A stretch of DNA of 64,000 nt from Owenia fusiformis (GCA_903813345.2 CAIIXF020000006.1:7924989-7988988); one strand, 5' to 3'. Counted from the stretch's first letter, positions 47,001 through 59,545 are shown. The notes: a model not told the origin generated them from the sequence alone. A program made the numbers and translations.

Positions 47001-49635
47001 CATTTTCTCTTGAACATGCTATTATTAAAATATAGATTTTCACTTAAATGGATCCGGGAAAAGATTCAGGAACGATGACTCAATCATCTGTTTGCAACCA
47101 GGACCTAACTTCGCTTACCCAAGAATAAATATTTGTATATAACATGTCTATTTCTTGCTCTTTCTCTCTGAATTTGAAATAAATATTGGCTGTTCTTGCA
47201 TTTTTATACAATTGAAAATATTGACTAAATGTTTGTATATTTGATTTTTTTTATTGATTTGTTCTCTTTTACTTTATTTTACATTTTTACATTTGTCCAC
47301 ACTGTTTTTATTTGAAGGTGCGTAATAATTTACACTTGATAGTGCAATTTCTTTTTCCTTGGAAAGATGAAGAAGCTTCTTATCGAATTATTTTAGTTTG
47401 GTAAACACGTGGGCAAAGCTTACAAGAATAGTAAATATACATTTTTGGCATCACTGCGCACTGTTTTATCATTGTGTGGTTTTAAAGTAGAATGGGTGTT
47501 GGAGGAGGGGTGGGCATAGTAGTGTTTTTCAATGAAGGGACAAAAGAGACAGGGGCTTAACTAATGGTTGTATCATAAAATAATATTGAAGTAAAAATTG
47601 CAAGACAGGCTGCAGCTAAAATAATAATATATCGTGATGCATCCTGAAATCCCTTCTTAAATTACAGAAATGTTTTTGCGATCAGGATATGAACGAACAC
47701 GATCTCAATAGAGTTCTTACCTGTATATTTGAGATATTTGAGTTTAATATTTTTACACTCCCCATAATATGTTTGGAAAAACCAACTCACCTAATAGAAC
47801 ATTTTTTGAAGTCAGTATGTTTTGTGTTTTAAATAATAAATAATCATCAAAGTCATTCCATTTTCAACCTAATGTATTGTGGAACAAAATTAACATTCAA
47901 ATATATACAACCTTTAATAGGCTATCTTATAGGGATTTAGGGTTGCCAAACATTTGTAGGGGGTGTACATATTTTTTTCAAGATGACCACGAGGCATTTC
48001 CCTTTTTTATGACCTCCAATGTCAGGTCATTTCTTTTATAACTATTTTTTTGCATTTGAAGTTGTTGAGAGAATGATTGAAAATAAAGAAGTTCTGTTCA
48101 TCTTAACCATAGAAATGTTTCAATCATTTTAATTAATTACATATTTGGTTTTCATGGATCACGATGTCCTGGTTCAGTTTTGAAAGTAGGTCTATTTGAA
48201 TTGATCACTTTTCCCATATTCATGGTAAATGTTGGTGTTTCATATGCATTATAAATATCCTTATTGCTCCCATAGATCATGTTGCACTTTGGAAGCATGC
48301 TGTCAATATTATTGGTATGATTCATATGTTTTTATACCAAAGATCTGATATGGCCTGGATGAACTTGGAAGATATGTTTACCTTGCTGATAAAGAACCTG
48401 AGCATAAGCAGGATTTACAAAATTCATGATAGTTAGGCCCCTTGAAATGTAAAATCAGTTTATTGGTAATTACTGCCTTCTCTATAGATCTCCTTGATCA
48501 ATCCATTTCTGTTATGTTTATTTGTGAGAAAATTCCATTTTATGGAGTTCTGTCATTGAGAATTTATTTCTTTTATAAAAAGCCTTAATTGTTGGTTTTT
48601 CCATTTCATTCCCAAAAATACAGTAAGGGGTTTTTATCAGCTAGTCAAAACATCATGTACGTAACCTTTATCTGTATATTATTCTCCTATCAGTTATCCT
48701 ATCTTTAGAAAACTTAGAACATGCAAAAATTTAATTTTCCAATTTATTTAAGTAAAAATAAGCTCAAATAATAAATAAATAATATTTATAAGTTAAACTA
48801 ACATTTTATTCACTAAATATATCCAAAATCATTGTTATGTAGCCTATATTTAAACATCAATAGCAAAAGGTCAACAAAGTTCCTCAAAGGCATGACTTTT
48901 TCACAATCTGTTCTTGCCATAAACACATATAATGATTCAGGGCTGATAGAAAGTGTAGCAAATAAAATAATTCATCAGATATATTTAGCGCCAAAATATG
49001 TCACACCTTTGTCACCCATTGGTTCATTTTTTGACTTTGAATTCTGGTAGTTACCATGTCTGCCAATAGATGGGGTAATAGAGCTAATCGAGAGTTTGTG
49101 TGAACTTGGTAGGATTAATATAATGAAAGTCACAAGCTAAACACAATTTTACGATAGTATAATCTGAATGACTTTAAAGTAATTGTAAATTGAATTACTG
49201 AAAGACTTTTCGAGAATAGCGGATATCGGCGCATGGGATACAAAAATACAAATATGGTTGTGTCAAAATATCCCGAAAAATATGAGGTAAGTTAAAAATT
49301 CATTTGTTCTTACTATAAAAGGCAGAACTCTTGAACGATCTTTTATTTCAGTTTGATTCATAAGTCATGACTATGGTTTTATTGATTCAGTTATTAGTTT
49401 CAATGCCGATTGCTATTTGCTGTATCATTGTTATTTGTGGTGATTCGGTTATTAGGTGCAAATTATTATTAAGAAATTCCTTGCCAATGCACGGAATTAT
49501 GGAAGTGAAATCTGACATCGACATTATTTTTATGAAATTAAGGCTATCCATTTTATTTTTCTCAATCAGGCAAATGTGTAGTTATGATTTCTCCATTTGT
49601 AACTGTACGCAGGTTAGTATGGATAAGGCAGAGCA
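44036..49635. other. Long gene-free AT-rich stretch
   Basis: The largest empty tract in the window, very AT-rich at 45.4-48.8 kb. A possible first-exon layout occurs near 45230-45418 (acceptor-like TGTTTCACAG, then a donor ATTATTG|GTAAGT, with ATGAATTTTTGG shortly before it), but no promoter or downstream coding exon supports it. Frames at 48832-49050 and 49367-49768 are not gene-like; the second runs into a repeat. Confidence 0.4.
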
Positions 49636-49767
49636 TGTCCATAGCCAGCTTTTTCCAAGGGGAGGGGCAGTTCAGTTTTTAAAAATTCCAGATTCAGATG
49701 TGACAATTTTGGTAAATTTGAAAAGTGCTCAAAATGGTGAAAACTGCATGAATTCGAAAGAATTCTA
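49636..49767. mobile_element. Decayed G-tract element fragment
   Basis: CCATAGCCAGCTTTTTCCAA, then GGGGAGGGGCAGTTCA, then TTTTGGTAAATTTG, GGTGAAAACTGCATGA and GAAAGAATTCT follow the interior of the 57756-57952 element in the same order. The right end is lost. The C-terminal half of a 133-codon plus-strand frame is this repeat. Confidence 0.6.
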
Positions 49768-50267
49768 GGTACGAGTCTGAAGAGGGCATGGGGAAAGAGT
49801 GTTTGTGTCATGCCTAAGTGTTGGGGATACTTGTGTAATAGAAAACAATAGTACACATTAACACAGTATGATTAAATCGTCATAGGAAATATTGATGGAG
49901 ATCATGGTAAAAACCCTCATAGATGTTATGTCAATTGCTATAAAAAACAGAGGAATTTAAAAAAAATAAAGTGAAAATACACAAAACCAATCAGTCAATC
50001 TATTCTAGACTATTTTAAGTGAAAATTTTGATGAATGGAAATTGAAATTGAACAATTAATTGAGAAATTGTTCAAATGTATCAAAAATATTGTAAGGGAT
50101 TCTACTAAGTGGGTGTAGAGGTGTAAACAGGTTTCAAGGTTACAAGAGTTCAGCCTGTTTACGAGTGATTGATACATTTTCTGGACTCTGCCAGTTTTAT
50201 GATATTTTTCAACCTAACTGTTTCAGTGCATGGTTAGACAATATGAAACTCTAATTTTTTTATTGTA

Positions 50268-50338
50268 CAAGGGGCGATCCATATATTCTGATAAAAATGC
50301 TCTCATTTTGTGAATCAGAATATATGGATCGCCCCTTG
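50268..50338. mobile_element. 71-bp perfect hairpin element, TA-flanked
   Basis: CAAGGGGCGATCCATATATT (arm 50268-50292, 25 bp) is inverted without mismatch at 50314-50338, with a 21-bp loop. TA flanks both sides, and the flanking ATTG / CAAT extend the symmetry to 31 bp, so the target may have been the palindrome ATTGTACAAT. A tiny mariner-type MITE is the simplest reading. Perfect arms suggest a recent insertion. Confidence 0.75.
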
Positions 50339-50404
50339 TACAATGTTTTCATAATGAAATCAAAACTGTAAATGATCTATCCTTGCATGAGGGTAGTGAT
50401 TTTA

Positions 50405-50520
50405 ATTATTACTGGACTCAAACTATAACTGGTACCAAAAATCATTAATAAACTTCAGTGTTTTTAAAAATAATATAAGAATAGCTAAAGCACAGCTTAT
50501 TCCAACTGCGCTACTTTTCC
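50405..50520 (-). ncRNA. tRNA-like scrap (possible SINE head)
   Basis: On the minus strand GTAGCGCAGTTGG (A-box-like, 50502-50514) is followed about 78 bp on by AGTTTGAGTCC (B-box-like, 50414-50424; two changes from the consensus). No cloverleaf arms pair properly, so it is not a working tRNA. It could be the head of an old tRNA-derived SINE or chance. Confidence 0.2.
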
Positions 50521-50764
50521 AATGTCATTAAGGATTCTGATTTATTGTTCAATACAGTCCAATCTACAGATACAAAAATAGTTAATTAGGTAATATTGGC
50601 TCATTCTATGTAAATGAATGGAGCATGAAATTTTTGGAGCTATGCCTCAGAGTGGTGTCAGAGAGAATCAATACTTCCTCGCACTGGTCAGGCTCTTCAA
50701 TGTCTTTGTCACTGTTTGTGCATGTACTATTGATTTGGAATGAAATTACAACTCGTGAGCGCTC

Positions 50765-50955
50765 ATTACCTTCTTGCTGTCTGCTCAAAATATTTCATCG
50801 TTTGTTTCTCTATCTGAAAATAATTTGATTGAACTGTCACATTTTCTTGGATATTTATACAAATTAGAGTCTAATCTTTACACCTATTTATTTCATATCT
50901 CATTAATTCCTCTGTTTTTTACTGTTTTTCACAAAAAGAAATATGACCATGTGAG
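50765..50955 (-). repeat. Coding-like dispersed repeat, copy E
   Basis: On the minus strand one frame reads T-L-I-C-I-N-I-Q-E-N-V-T-V-Q-S-N-Y, matching T-L-K-C-I-E-M-P-K-N-E-T-V-R-S-N-F of copy C. Other parts are in different frames, so this copy has indels. The plus-strand 72-codon frame here is a shadow. Confidence 0.5.
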
Positions 50956-52144
50956 GATTTTTTCAAAGAGCTGTTTCATCCGTGAGTCATGATGAAGTTC
51001 AAAAGCCTCATATATATGGATGATACCTGGCACGTGATGACCCTACCAATGAAATGCCTCAAAACAGTGACCTTCTCAATAAGAAAAAATTCATATTTTC
51101 TTTAATCTTTTTACATATTTTGTTTTTATTAAAAATTTAGTCATATCAGCATATTTCTTTCGTTTCTCTCTTCAAGATTGGAAAATATGCATAGCAATTT
51201 TTATGGTTAGTTTGAGAGCAGAATATGCGTGGACTAATTTATGGTATTCTCCTTTATGTTTAAAGCCATCACATAAGACATCAGTTTGTTCATTAGTAAC
51301 TCATACAGAATTAAGGGCATGTTTTTCAAAGATTCAGATGTACAAAAATCAGTACAATGCATGCATTTGTAAAACGTATCATTAGATTATAGTAATCTTT
51401 ATATACAAAAAAACAAGCAATCATACAAGTAGATGTATTTTACACACTTGCCATTGTTTTGATTTATTAGTACTATTTTTATATTATTGCGTGTGACTCC
51501 TCAGGATGGAGATCAAATAAATTAAACACAACAGCTGTGCGTAGATATACCATCATTACATGAATATAATAAACAGCTGATGTCAGTAAGTGCCATACTC
51601 CTACCCTTCATCTTCAAGTATTGATTAGTTTCATAATAGTTGTTATTGTGAAATTCATTTTCCGTTTTATCTCCAATTGGTTTAATGACGGCAATGAAGA
51701 TTTCATTTGTAAAAGAAATAAAGTTCAAAATGATAAAATGTTGATCTATAGTAATAAAGTTAATCTGTAGATTTAATTTGGGGAGTTGGATTCTGATTGA
51801 ATGAAGCAAGATCAAACGGCATACACTAACTCTTCTCTCTAATTAAAAAAGTGTAGGCGAATCTCTCTATTAAAGCAGTGATTCAGAAATAAAACTATAT
51901 AGGTCTCAATATGAAATTACGTTTGTACTTTTATGATATCGATCAGTTTATGCATATACCATCATGGTGGAAATAGATAATGACATAGATGACTTAAGAT
52001 CGAAATATATGGAGTTAGCGTGATCAGTGTGACTTAGAAGTGTGGGTTTATTTCACCTTGAAAAATGCTATCTTGACATTACATCATGTCTTCACATCTG
52101 GCTTTGGTGTGTCTGTTCATCAATTCACATTGATCAATATTTCT
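50956..52144. other. No gene seen
   Basis: AT-rich; a 97-codon minus-strand frame (51522-51815) shows no motif. Confidence 0.4.
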
Positions 52145-52275
52145 GGAAAATATTTGAATGATTATTAGTTTTTTTGCATTTCTTGAAAATTCAGAGTTTA
52201 TGTATTGCTTTTTTTCTTTTTTTCCTTGCTGATTTCACTCAAATCCTACATAATTTTTTTGAATAATGACCCCCA
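52145..52275 (-). repeat. Coding-like dispersed repeat, copy F (most decayed)
   Basis: TTGCATTTCTTGAAAATTCA, CCTTGCTGATTTCACTC and AATAATGACC fall in the same order and spacing as in copies C and D. The peptide pattern is lost to indels and a poly-T stretch. Confidence 0.4.
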
Positions 52276-52722
52276 CGTCACGTGGCCGCCACAAGTGACA
52301 TAAGAAACAGGATATTGATATTCTAGAATCAAAGTATAGTTTTGACATTACTGTATTAAATATTAACGATCGTTCTATCCTGTTACATAACTATCTTTAT
52401 TAATATCTGATTGGGTGAACCCTCAGATGAAATACTTAGTGAAATATCATACTTATGTGAATTTCCATGAAAAATAATTTCATTACTGTATCAGGACTAA
52501 TCGTGATTGGAGAAAGGAAGCAAGCATTCTCATATTCATCACGTCTGTTTTGCAGCTAGTAAGATGCTCTGAAGGTGTTCAAAGTACTGAATATAGACAG
52601 ATAATTATAAAGATCATATAGACAGTGACATAACCAAAATCATTGTTATCTGTCCTTTTAATACTTGACTTCTTGGCCTACAGAATGGCCCTTATACCAA
52701 GGTCAATGTCATCTATTACATA

Positions 52723-52904
52723 AAATAAAACTTGTTTATCTAAATTCCTTTCTAAACTGAACACCTCCCAATATGAACACCTTTTCCGGTCCTTATTATC
52801 TTTCCATTAACTCCCATTTTAAAAGGAAACTTGAAATGTGAACAACTCATATAAAAACACTTTAAGCCTGTCCAATCAAAATTCTGTTTTGACAGGTTTT
52901 ACTG
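52723..52904. mobile_element. TA-flanked MITE, CAGTAAAACCTG family (decayed left end)
   Basis: The right end CAGGTTTTACTG (52893-52904) is intact. The left end AAATAAAACTTG matches its inverse at 9 of 12. TA lies outside both ends (52721-52722, 52905-52906). The interior has CTGAACACCTCCCAATATGA and ATGTGAACAACTC words as in the 5.4-kb copy. 182 bp, non-coding. Confidence 0.8.
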
Positions 52905-52906
52905 TA

Positions 52907-54859
52907 TAGATGTGTTTACTTGAAGTCAGTAACCTCATTCTAGGATGTTACACATCTTACACATGTTACACTGTAGTGTAATAACTAAAATAATTTCCCT
53001 TTTTTTGTTTCAATCAAAAATGTTTTATAAGTCCATTTTGATAAAACTGAATCACTCCTTTCATTGATGGTGTCTTGAAACATGCAGAAGTATCACAGAA
53101 TATATATGGAAGTGGATTACGGGGTAAATCCGGTATTACCTTATAAGGAAAACGAAAGCCTATAATGAAATTGTAATTAGTTTATCGCATCACTAGTTTG
53201 AATGACATTGGTTTATTTTATCTATAAGTGATCTACTTTTTTAGGAGTGATTAAAAGTACTTTAATTTATCGTGAAACATTTTATCAACTTATTTTCTGT
53301 TTCAAGTTTTACTGGTAAACATAAAAAAAATAGCTACTTGACTCCATTTTTCAAAAATAAAATATCATAAAATGAGGAATATACTCCTGTTTAATTACTA
53401 CATAAAAACTATCCCACAAATTGGTTTTATTACCCAATAATCATACAATTTTGATATTTTTAGCTGAAATTTGATTAGCTACGTGCAATAACTCACTATA
53501 TTGCAATGGAGTAGGGAAATTGATTGTGAGGGCCAAGTTCAATGTGACCGTGAATTCTATCTGACTACTACAGGCATAGACTATAACTGACCTTCTTTTA
53601 ACCAATCAAAATCTAGTTCAATCCATAGTGTAGATATTGAAGTTGGCAACTGTGAGGTGTTTAGGTGCACCAATGCATGTAGTAGTCGTGTAGTAAAGAA
53701 ACACTGGCTCAAAAGTTGAATGTATTTTTAACTTGTCAGTCTTTAAGTTCACAAATCAGTTTGTTCTTAGGTGAAATCTTTTCGTGGGTATATTGAACAT
53801 TAAATGTTATTTTCATTGTATTGATGTCGTTGTGACATAAGGAGGTTGCTAACGGCAACTGACCTATTTTTCACCAATTAGAGAGCTGATTGAACGGTTT
53901 TGGATTGTTGATATTGTTAATCAAGATAAAGCGAGTTTATCGAGTTAATCGGAACTATTTCCTGTAAAACTTGTACTATTGTCATTTACATACTTGACAC
54001 TTCAATATTTCAGGAATCTAGTGTTAAAGAACGAAAAAAACGATTGAATACTCATGTTCTCTGTGGATGTTTCATCACGTGTTTATCGCTGGGGTGTAGT
54101 TTTTCTTTGTGTTGCCCTGCCCATTTTCTGATTATGATTTATGAGATCTATAATATTATTTCTAAAAGGTTATTCAGTCATTCTCCAATCATTTAATCCC
54201 CTCTACTATTCTGTTCAATCCATCCTTAGCCTCACCCCCCCCCCCCCCTATCTTGTAATGCACTATTCTCAATTTTGGCACATTGCCAAGTTGCCAACCT
54301 GTTTGGTGAAACTAGGTGGGATAAACAATTACAAACTTGGATGGGAATCAAAATCAATACTTCTTTTGAGCTTGTTTTTTTTTCAAATCATATCCGTATC
54401 CCCCCAGAAGCACATACTGAAGTTGTACTCTCTGTGCTCTAGTTTCATGTTAAATATTGCGAAGGAATTTAAAGAGAGAGAACTATTCTAAAATTTCGAA
54501 ATTGTAAAAGTGTCAGAAAAGACAATTATTCTTCAGAGTACCTGGCTTTTGATATATGTCAGAAAATTTTATCATCAATGGTACTTTTTATTTGTTGTTG
54601 TTTTGTGTGAAATTTGATATCATTTCTACTCACTGTCTATTTGAAGTGTTTTTTACATTTTTGATTAAAGCCTGGACTTCTACCAGGATGTTATGCTGAG
54701 GACTTTGACGCATTTCATTCAAGATCACCTTTCCCTTTGACTGATTAATTATTAAAGTTGCCAGAAGTATATTATTTTCTCCCTTTCCAATGTGTTTATA
54801 CCCTCCGTGCAGAGTCTAGTTAAACTACACTCTGCCTAGTAGAGACCATATTACAGTTT
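52907..54859. other. No gene seen
   Basis: AT-rich, with a C-run at about 54235-54249. A 116-codon plus-strand frame (54141-54491) has no recognised motif. Confidence 0.4.
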
Positions 54860-55170
54860 AGTAGCCACGCCCCCACGGCGGGTACCGGTGACAGTTTGGG
54901 TAATAAATCACTTCTGACCTACGCGCTGACCTTTCTTCCACCGATCAGCGAGCTTGAAGAAACATACGCTAAATGCGTTCTAATTAAATATGCGCATGTC
55001 ATTGGTCAATTCCGGGCTCAACGATGACGTCAGAAGGAATGACCATATATAGAACGTCGGTCAAATTTGGCCGACGAACACTGATTGGCGCGGTGAGTTC
55101 ACAGGTTTATTTTAGTTTGAAAGAGTGAAGACGAAGCTCTCTTTTAAGAAGTGAAGTCAAACGAATGCAA
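54860..55170 (+). promoter_or_regulatory. CpG-rich candidate promoter
   Basis: CpG dinucleotides cluster here, unlike the surroundings. In order on the plus strand: a GC/CACC-box-like GCCACGCCCCC (54864-54874), TGCGCATG resembling an NRF1 half-site (54991-54998), inverted CCAAT ATTGG (55001-55005), a perfect CRE TGACGTCA (55025-55032), and TATATAG (55046-55052), which also lies in a CArG-like CCATATATAG. A start site would be expected about 55075-55082. TTGGCGCG (55085-55092, E2F-like) and a donor-like GCG|GTGAGT follow. No coding exon was recognised downstream in the window. It could serve a UTR exon, an enhancer RNA, or be a young CpG-rich repeat. Confidence 0.5.
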
Positions 55171-57755
55171 AGGGTAATGTGTTTACCAAATTCCAAAGAT
55201 AAAGTAAAAATAGGATAACGACAACCTTAAGAATATATTTTGGGGTTAAATGAGACAGATGAAGTCATTTTGGAAAATCAGACTAATGGAAATAGTATTA
55301 CATTTTAGAAAATTATTTTTTGGTTGGTCACCTCTAACACAAAATTATTAAACATGTAGCTATTATTATTGTATTGGACAGACACAGAGGCTTCAAAAGT
55401 AGATTGTTCTCAGATTTGATTAGGATTTACCATTGTCTTAAATTCTATGGAAAATAGGAGAAAACTCAAATAAACTAGGATGTCATTACCCTAGATACAA
55501 TGAATAAGTTACCTCATTCTCAGCGCATATTGTTTTTCTTAGAAGTTATGTAACTAGATAGTCAAGATGTTACCTTCACTATCTTATCTTTTATTTATGA
55601 AATACTGAAAATGTTATAATTTGATCTATTGTTAATTTGCGATTTTTGGAGGGAGAGGTGGTATTGAAAAACTCTGTACATCAAGAGACAAGGGGTAATT
55701 AAAAAATATGTTCAATTGACCAAAATTTGGTCATATTTTTTTATTATGGGCAGTGGTTTTATTAGATATAGCCATGAACCTTAATCTGGTATGTTTTTGC
55801 ATTGTTTTTTTTATTATAAAAAATATGCAGGGAAGTGAAAGGGATCTGAACTGAACTTTAACCATGTTGTTTGTTTATTGAATTTTAGGTAATTATTCCT
55901 ATTTTACTTTTTTACGATTTGTTGAGGAACACGTTTTGGATTTGTTTTGTTAAATGAAAACAGGCTAACTTTTTGCACCCTATACTTGGTCTACTTGTAA
56001 ACATTTTATTCATCATCTTTTCACTTCTCTTTCTATTAATAGAAGAGGCGTCTATTTTGAGCTTGCAAATAAAAGTTGAGAAATCATGTTTTTTTTATTG
56101 TGCATGTTTTTTGAAATCTTCGCTAGTATATCTGGATTTTTCTAGAATATGATGAACTTTTTTTGACCCAAGCAAATATTGAATCAGTATGATAAAAATC
56201 AATCTCAAAAAAGCTATTGGACGTAATTATGACAAAAACGCCTCATAGATATAGCTACCTATGCAGGGTGAATGTTATCATGTTATGGCATAGATCGTAA
56301 GCATTCTGACCTTCAGATGCATCAGAATCGTCCCCATTTACTTTCATAGGGGGCTGTATAATCTTGACTAAATGCAGTTTTTCAAAGCCATTTGGAAATA
56401 TTTTTTAAAGTGTCTGAGACGTGCATAAATTAAACCAATTTCTGACTCACTGTGTACTTAGTGCTCCTATTAGAATGAGGTTGATATATTCACAATGCAG
56501 TATTTCACACAGGACGCTATAACCTTGTATTTTACCATTGAAGGTCCCAAAGTGTTTTTTATACACCACTAAACACCAAATACAGCAAATGAAAAATTGA
56601 AGGAATTTCCAGCTAAAAATGAATATCTCGTTGGTCTTTTTATCAGAATGATCAATTGAACTGTAAAAACTCTTGGAAGGTATTTATTATGAAGATGATG
56701 TATTGAAACAATGGTAGGTTTTATTTACTTGTTCTTTCTGTTTTATATTATTATCATTTATCTGTTTTTCTGTTGATTTTCTTAGTTGATGAAATATTGG
56801 TATTGAAACTATTTATGTATGTATTTCTTAAACCAGTCATACTCTTACATGCTGCAATCAAACTAATGATAAACAATTATCCTCATAACAGGTAGAAATT
56901 GACCAGTCCCTGACCCTTGCTCTCTACATGACCAGTCCCCTACTGTGTGATGGACCAATCAGAGGCCAATTATACACATCTCATTATATTATTAACCTTG
57001 AATGAGTTAACAGGGTATTATGAGGGTCAGATGGTATATGGTTAACAATAAGGACAAAGGTCACCATAGTGCATTGGGATACCAGAGTTAAGGGTGTGGA
57101 AACCGAAAATGAACATTTTAGGTTAACTCTGACCTCAGAAGTAATTTAATGACTCAATGACGTTAATAAATTAAGAAAAGTGGAGTTTTATTTTGAATAA
57201 CAATGGGAAATCTGAGAGAACAGGATGAGTAATACACGAGTACAGATATAAAGGTCAGTATGTACACCAGCTGCTGTATTGAGAGAACAGGACTCATTGA
57301 TTTCTGTATAGTAATATTGCTCAAATGTACCGCTTTTGAATCTCTTTTCAGTCCTTTGTTTATCTTACAATAAGAAACCTGAATTGAATAATTAGCCCTT
57401 TAGTACTAAAGAAGTAGATATATTGGTTTCTCTGAAATACTGTTAACGATGAAAATATTGTAGACTGGTTGAAGGCCAATAATTATAGTTATTTTGGGCT
57501 TGGCTTAGATCACGATAATAAGGTTGGAGTAAACAAGCGATGATGTCATAGATTTGTAATCATCGAGCGAAGAAGGATGTGATAGTTCAGATCATGTATG
57601 ATTTGATAATTAAAAGTGAAGAACAGTGCCAAATTAAAGGTCACGTGTTGTGATTCATGTGTTACTAAATTGAAATTGTTTTGTTGGTTCGTCCATATTG
57701 TATTCTGTAATATTTTCCCCAGCTTTTAAATGAGGCTAAATGGGGAGATAGGACA
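55171..57755. other. No gene seen
   Basis: AT-rich sequence downstream of the candidate promoter. I could not find a convincing coding exon on either strand. Confidence 0.4.
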
Positions 57756-57952
57756 CAGGCCCGTAGCCAGAATTTTCCAAGGGGGGTTCACTTTTCCAAA
57801 AAGTTCCAGGGGGGTTCACTTTGGTAAATTTGGCCAAAAATCACTCAAAAAATAGTCAGGATGGTGAAAAACTGCATGATTTTGAAAGAAATTTTGGCCA
57901 GGGGGGGGGGGGTTCGTCCGAACCCCCCCAACCCCCCCTGGCTACGGGCCTG
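57756..57952. mobile_element. G-tract MITE, perfect 15-bp ends and 5-bp duplication
   Basis: CAGGCCCGTAGCCAG at the left and CTGGCTACGGGCCTG at the right are a perfect inverted repeat. Perfect direct repeats GGACA lie immediately outside (57751-57755, 57953-57957). The 197-bp interior has two GGGGGGTTCACTTT words, a 12-G run (57901-57912) and a C-rich run. It has the same end type as 15875-15978, and a decayed copy lies at 49636. Non-autonomous. The near-perfect state suggests recent activity. The 67-codon frame across it is a shadow. Confidence 0.9.
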
Positions 57953-59545
57953 GGACATGAGAAGTTTTCTTTTCATAAAAATTATCCAAAAATTATTGTT
58001 TTGGCCAATACATTACTTTGCTAATATAGTTTAATTCATTTCTTTATCCTATTACATTGTTTGTTTGATTTCAAAATAGCTTCATCTACTCAATAACAAA
58101 CTTTTTTTAGATTTCTTGGAATCTGTTTATTGGTTTGGGGGGTATCAGTTTCTAGATGTTTTAGAAGATTATTATTATGGTTTTCAGCTACATATGAATT
58201 ATGAAACCTCTAATTGACCTTTAAAGGTCAAAAAGTTGACTCTTACAGAGCACTTAGAATTAATATCAGGCCCTCATAATTTAGTGTGTGTTTAGCATCA
58301 CCTATTTGGCCATTCGAAATTGACCCAAAACCTTCTTTGTCAAGTTTCTTTCCTTGATTTCGGTCATCTTTTTAATTATTTCAAATCCCTAAAGATTGAG
58401 TGGTTGTTAAATAAATTGAGATAAATGAAGAAACAGCCTGGTCAAGTTCAGAAAGTTATTCTGCTTACCCCTCAGTTAACAGAATGCAGACTTAGTCATA
58501 CATTTTAACACCTAACAGCTGACAATCTATATAGTAAATTGACCCTCAATAAAATACTGTACTTTCAAAGTTCAATTGACACCTCAGGCAAATTAAGAAT
58601 AAATCATTATGTGTTATTGTCAATGCAGTCACATTTCAAAGGCATTAATATTGAAATGTGAATGTCATTCATATTCAAGGTTAAAGGCCCTGTGTAAAGT
58701 TCATATGGGGGGTTTAATAATTTTTTATCAATCATGTTTAGGGGTGTGATATTATTCAGAGTGGAGACCACTCCCACCCCCCCACCAAATTTGTCGCCAG
58801 CTGAATATTCTATTTTCAGATTATCTCCAACTCTTTATTAGAACAGCTGGTTGCATAAGAAGTTGTACCTTTAATAAGTAACTGCCCCGATTAGGTTGGA
58901 AATTACATTATATTACATCATTTGGCTGTGTATGAGTATGTAATGTTAACACAAGGAATCCATTAATTCATTAACTAAATATAAGTTGAGTGGGATTTAT
59001 GTATGTCATGGTGGTATGCCCAGGAATTTAATTATTTGATAGTTACATGATATTTCACACATTTTCTCCAGGATTCAAAGTTTTTCTCAGATTTTCTCAG
59101 ATTTTGTGTAATTCGTAGCTTTAACTTTACAGATTTGTCTACTTTTCATGGTGATTACTCTAATTTCCTTCAGTATTTCACACATTTATCGCATCCCAGT
59201 GTAATGTTTTATTAATGGGACATGACAATAATGGCTGCAGCTTAGTATTAGGTCATCATAGTCTCTAGGTTAGCATGATTGCAACATAATATCATGTGTA
59301 ATATCCGGCAAGATAACGAACCATGTTTTATATCCATGCGGGTTTTAGAGGGGGGGGGGGGTGGTAGAGAGGGAAATATCAGAATATTAATTCGTATAAG
59401 ACTTATGGATATTTTACTGAATGTTGGATTAGGCAGGTGGAAAGCTTAGGTGGGATGTCTGTCTGGAACTGGAAAGGCAGTTGGGCAATATGTTTATAAT
59501 CCTGCTTTGAAGATCTTATGCATTCTGATCAATCTCTTTATCTAA
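57953..59545. other. No gene seen; G-run
   Basis: AT-rich, with a short G-run near 59350 and a C-run near 58775. No paired ends around them. Confidence 0.4.

Noticed and set aside
49367-49768. 133-codon plus-strand frame starting with a hydrophobic segment
   Set aside because: Its second half is a decayed G-tract transposon fragment, and the hydrophobic start is typical of T-rich DNA.
50405-50520. Functional tRNA gene on the minus strand
   Set aside because: A- and B-box-like words exist, but acceptor, anticodon and T arms do not pair; kept only as a low-confidence SINE-like scrap.
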